Positions 6,178-7,368 of a stretch of DNA of 7,368 nt are shown here, piece by piece. Made by a program: the position numbers and the translations under genes. The notes under the pieces are model-generated. The model was not told where the DNA came from. It searched no databases and saw only the letters and a list, made by a program, of their open reading frames with translations. Origin of the DNA: Leptolyngbya sp. SIO4C5 (lineage in GTDB: Bacteria > Cyanobacteriota > Cyanobacteriia > Phormidesmidales > Phormidesmidaceae); assembly GCA_010671965.1 (NCBI GenBank), contig JAAHIC010000208.1, forward strand, positions 1 to 7,368, given 5' to 3'. Numbering within the stretch: the stretch's first letter is position 1; each line of letters opens with the position of its first letter.

Positions 6178-7209
6178 CTACCGTTTGCGCTGCAAATCTT
6201 TGAGGGTCTGGTAAATTTCAGGCAGGCGTCTGTAGACCGCAGAGGCGCGGAGATAAATCCGCTGGGGCACAGCCGGACTCCCCGATACGATCGTGCCAGG
6301 GGCGATATTGCTGTGCACCCCGGCCTGTGCCCCCACAACCGCGCCCTGACCCACATTGGCCTGATTGGAAACGCCCACCTGTCCGGCCAGAATAGCGCGA
6401 TCGCCCACCGTTACCCCGCCTGCTAGGCCAACTTGGGCTGCCATAGCGACCGCTGCCCCCACCTGACAGCCGTGGGCAATGTGGACCAAATTGTCTATTT
6501 TAGTGCTGCGTCCCACCCGGGTTTCGCCCACAGCAGGCCGATCAACCGTAGAGTTGCAGCCGATTTCAACCCCGTCTTCTAAAACCGTGCGACCGGACTG
6601 CTCCATTTTTTCCCAACCCGCCGCCGTGGGCACAAAGCCAAAGCCTTCCGAGCCAATGGCCGCGCCGCTGTGAATCACGCAGTCCGTCCCGATTTGGCTA
6701 CGCTCATGAATCACGCAGTTGGCGTGTAAGACGCTGCGATCGCCCACACACGCTTCTGGATAAATCACCACGTTGGGATGGATACAGACGCCATTGCCCA
6801 GCTTCACCCCCGCCTGAATTACCACATTGGCCCCGATTGAAACGTTTTCGCCTAGCTGAGCCGATGGATCGATCACGGCGCTGGGGTGGATACCGGGCGC
6901 GGGTTGAAAAGGGCGATAAAACAGAGCGATCGCCCTGGCAAAGAACAGTCTCGGCTCAGGGACACTCATCCAGGCAATTTCTCGCTCGTTGGCCTCAGCC
7001 TGCAGGGCCATGTCAGTCGGCAAAATTAGGCCGCTAGCCTCGGTCGTCTCTAAGTAGCGGGCAAACTTGCCGCCTTCGATATAGCTCAGCTCCCCGGCGG
7101 TCGCTGTATCAATGGCCGCAACGCCCTTAATCTCAGGATTGCGATCGCTAAAGTTGACCAGACTGCTCTGCTCGATCTTGAGTTTTTGGACGATTTCACT
7201 GAATTTCAT
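6178..7209 (-). CDS. lpxD: UDP-3-O-acylglucosamine N-acyltransferase LpxD
   Basis: This 343-aa protein is of normal LpxD length. LpxD transfers a 3-hydroxyacyl chain from acyl-ACP to the 2-amino group of UDP-3-O-acylglucosamine, the third step of lipid A synthesis, in the cytoplasm as a trimer. The N-terminal uridine-binding domain covers about residues 20-88 and includes ELSYIEGGKF (40-49). A left-handed beta-helix of hexapeptide repeats runs from about 104 to 310, seen as repeating [I/V]-G-x-x-x patterns from HPSAVIDPSAQLGENVSIG onward. A C-terminal helix (about 318-343) completes the fold. The catalytic histidine is H246 in DNLVHIAHG. GSEGFGFVP (186-194) and VDRPAVGET (222-230) match the cyanobacterial form of motifs that read DGFGY and IDRGA in enterobacteria. 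The ATG at 7209 has no strong Shine-Dalgarno sequence. The gene starts 54 nt after the RlmD-like stop and precedes the GH57 gene in the same direction. Confidence 0.96.
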   Translation of the reverse strand: MKFSEIVQKLKIEQSSLVNFSDRNPEIKGVAAIDTATAGELSYIEGGKFARYLETTEASGLILPTDMALQAEANEREIAWMSVPEPRLFFARAIALFYRPFQPAPGIHPSAVIDPSAQLGENVSIGANVVIQAGVKLGNGVCIHPNVVIYPEACVGDRSVLHANCVIHERSQIGTDCVIHSGAAIGSEGFGFVPTAAGWEKMEQSGRTVLEDGVEIGCNSTVDRPAVGETRVGRSTKIDNLVHIAHGCQVGAAVAMAAQVGLAGGVTVGDRAILAGQVGVSNQANVGQGAVVGAQAGVHSNIAPGTIVSGSPAVPQRIYLRASAVYRRLPEIYQTLKDLQRKR

Positions 7210-7230
7210 AGCGCTGCAAAAATAGGGAGC

Positions 7231-7248
7231 CAGCCGTGAGCGAGGCTG
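7231..7248 (-). terminator. Weak hairpin between the rlmD-like gene and lpxD
   Basis: Read on the minus strand, CAGCC (7248-7244) and GGCTG (7235-7231) form a 5-bp GC-rich stem with an 8-nt loop. A short TATTTTT run begins about six nucleotides later. The gap between stem and T-run is larger than in a standard intrinsic terminator and the stem is short. This is at most a partial terminator or attenuator in the 54-nt gap before lpxD. Confidence 0.22.
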
Positions 7249-7263
7249 CGAATTGATCGCCCT

Positions 7264-7368
7264 CTACCGTATCAGAAACGCTACACACTCCACATGAGCT
7301 GTCTGGGGAAAGAAGTCTGCTGGCTGCACCCGAACCAGATGATAGCCCCCCTGCTGGCAGAGCGTCTT
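7264..7368 (-). CDS. rlmD: 3' end of an RlmD/RumA-type 23S rRNA (uracil-5-)methyltransferase (partial)
   Basis: Only the last 34 codons are inside the window, ending in TAG at 7266-7264. The fragment contains GYHLVRVQPADFFPQTAHVE followed by CVAFLIR. This is the C-terminal signature of TrmA/RumA-family RNA uracil-C5 methyltransferases, where the usual form is V-x-P-x-DMFP-x-T-x-HVE and the glutamate of HVE acts as general base. F replaces the usual M of DMFP. In cyanobacteria such genes are normally annotated as rlmD (23S rRNA U1939 family), but a fragment cannot separate RlmD from its RlmC or TrmA relatives with certainty. It reads towards lpxD and may share a transcript with it. Confidence 0.88.
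   Translation of the reverse strand, partial: KTLCQQGGYHLVRVQPADFFPQTAHVECVAFLIR

Noticed and set aside
6124..6426. + strand 100-codon frame with a GAGGAG ribosome-binding-like sequence 3 nt before its ATG, antisense to the end of lpxD
   Set aside because: Most of it is exactly opposite well-conserved LpxD codons. The protein has no hydrophobic core, domain or recognisable motif, and such frames are common opposite GC-rich genes. The purine-rich GAGGAG is the only positive sign.
860..7005. Apparent excess of CTGCAG (12 copies) as a second iterated palindrome
   Set aside because: The excess is only a few-fold. The copies sit mostly in Leu-Gln or Leu-Gln-Gln codons of Gln/Leu-rich proteins and next to HIP1 sites, so codon use explains them better than a separate repeat family.
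1..7368. Mobile element, CRISPR array, tRNA or rRNA gene
   Set aside because: I found no transposase-like frame, terminal inverted repeats with target duplications, regularly spaced repeats, or tRNA cloverleaf with a T-loop GTTCGANTC-type sequence.

Overview
The window reads as chromosomal DNA of a cyanobacterium. The octamer GCGATCGC (HIP1, the highly iterated palindrome typical of many cyanobacterial genomes) occurs 23 times in 7.4 kb, far above chance for DNA of this composition. The gene content agrees: a GH57/DUF1957 glucan-branching enzyme, LpxD of the cyanobacterial type, and a plant/cyanobacterial type TenA_E protein. The genus cannot be resolved from the sequence alone.

Layout from left to right. 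(1) Positions 1-157 hold no gene I can assign with confidence. A possible small single-helix membrane protein follows on the + strand (158-265) and its 3' end overlaps the next gene tail to tail. (2) A compact three-gene minus-strand operon runs from 3551 down to 208: a class I SAM-dependent methyltransferase, then a TenA_E family protein (3-nt gap), then a large polytopic GT-C-like membrane protein (1-nt stop/start overlap, GTG start). (3) A 120-bp divergent intergenic region separates this operon from a + strand lipoprotein with a DUF1176-like C-terminus (3672-4313). (4) The lipoprotein gene converges on the GH57 gene (6018-4405, minus). The 91-bp gap contains a perfect 12-bp inverted repeat built from two HIP1 sites, a plausible bidirectional terminator. 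(5) Upstream of GH57 on the minus strand are lpxD (7209-6178) and, at the right edge, the 3' end of an RlmD/RumA-type 23S rRNA uracil methyltransferase (7368-7264).

Functionally, the right half combines rRNA modification, lipid A acylation (LpxD) and glycogen-type glucan branching (GH57). These are ordinary core functions and probably partly independent transcription units. The left operon is the least understood part: a putative aminopyrimidine (thiamin precursor) salvage enzyme sits between an uncharacterised methyltransferase and a putative membrane glycosyltransferase, with spacing tight enough to imply co-translation. I see no mobile element, CRISPR array, tRNA or rRNA, and no clear evidence of a novel defence or mobile system. 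The more open observations are the tightly coupled operon, the small ORF at the left, the HIP1-built hairpin and the 11-bp-phased repeats in the GH57 leader.
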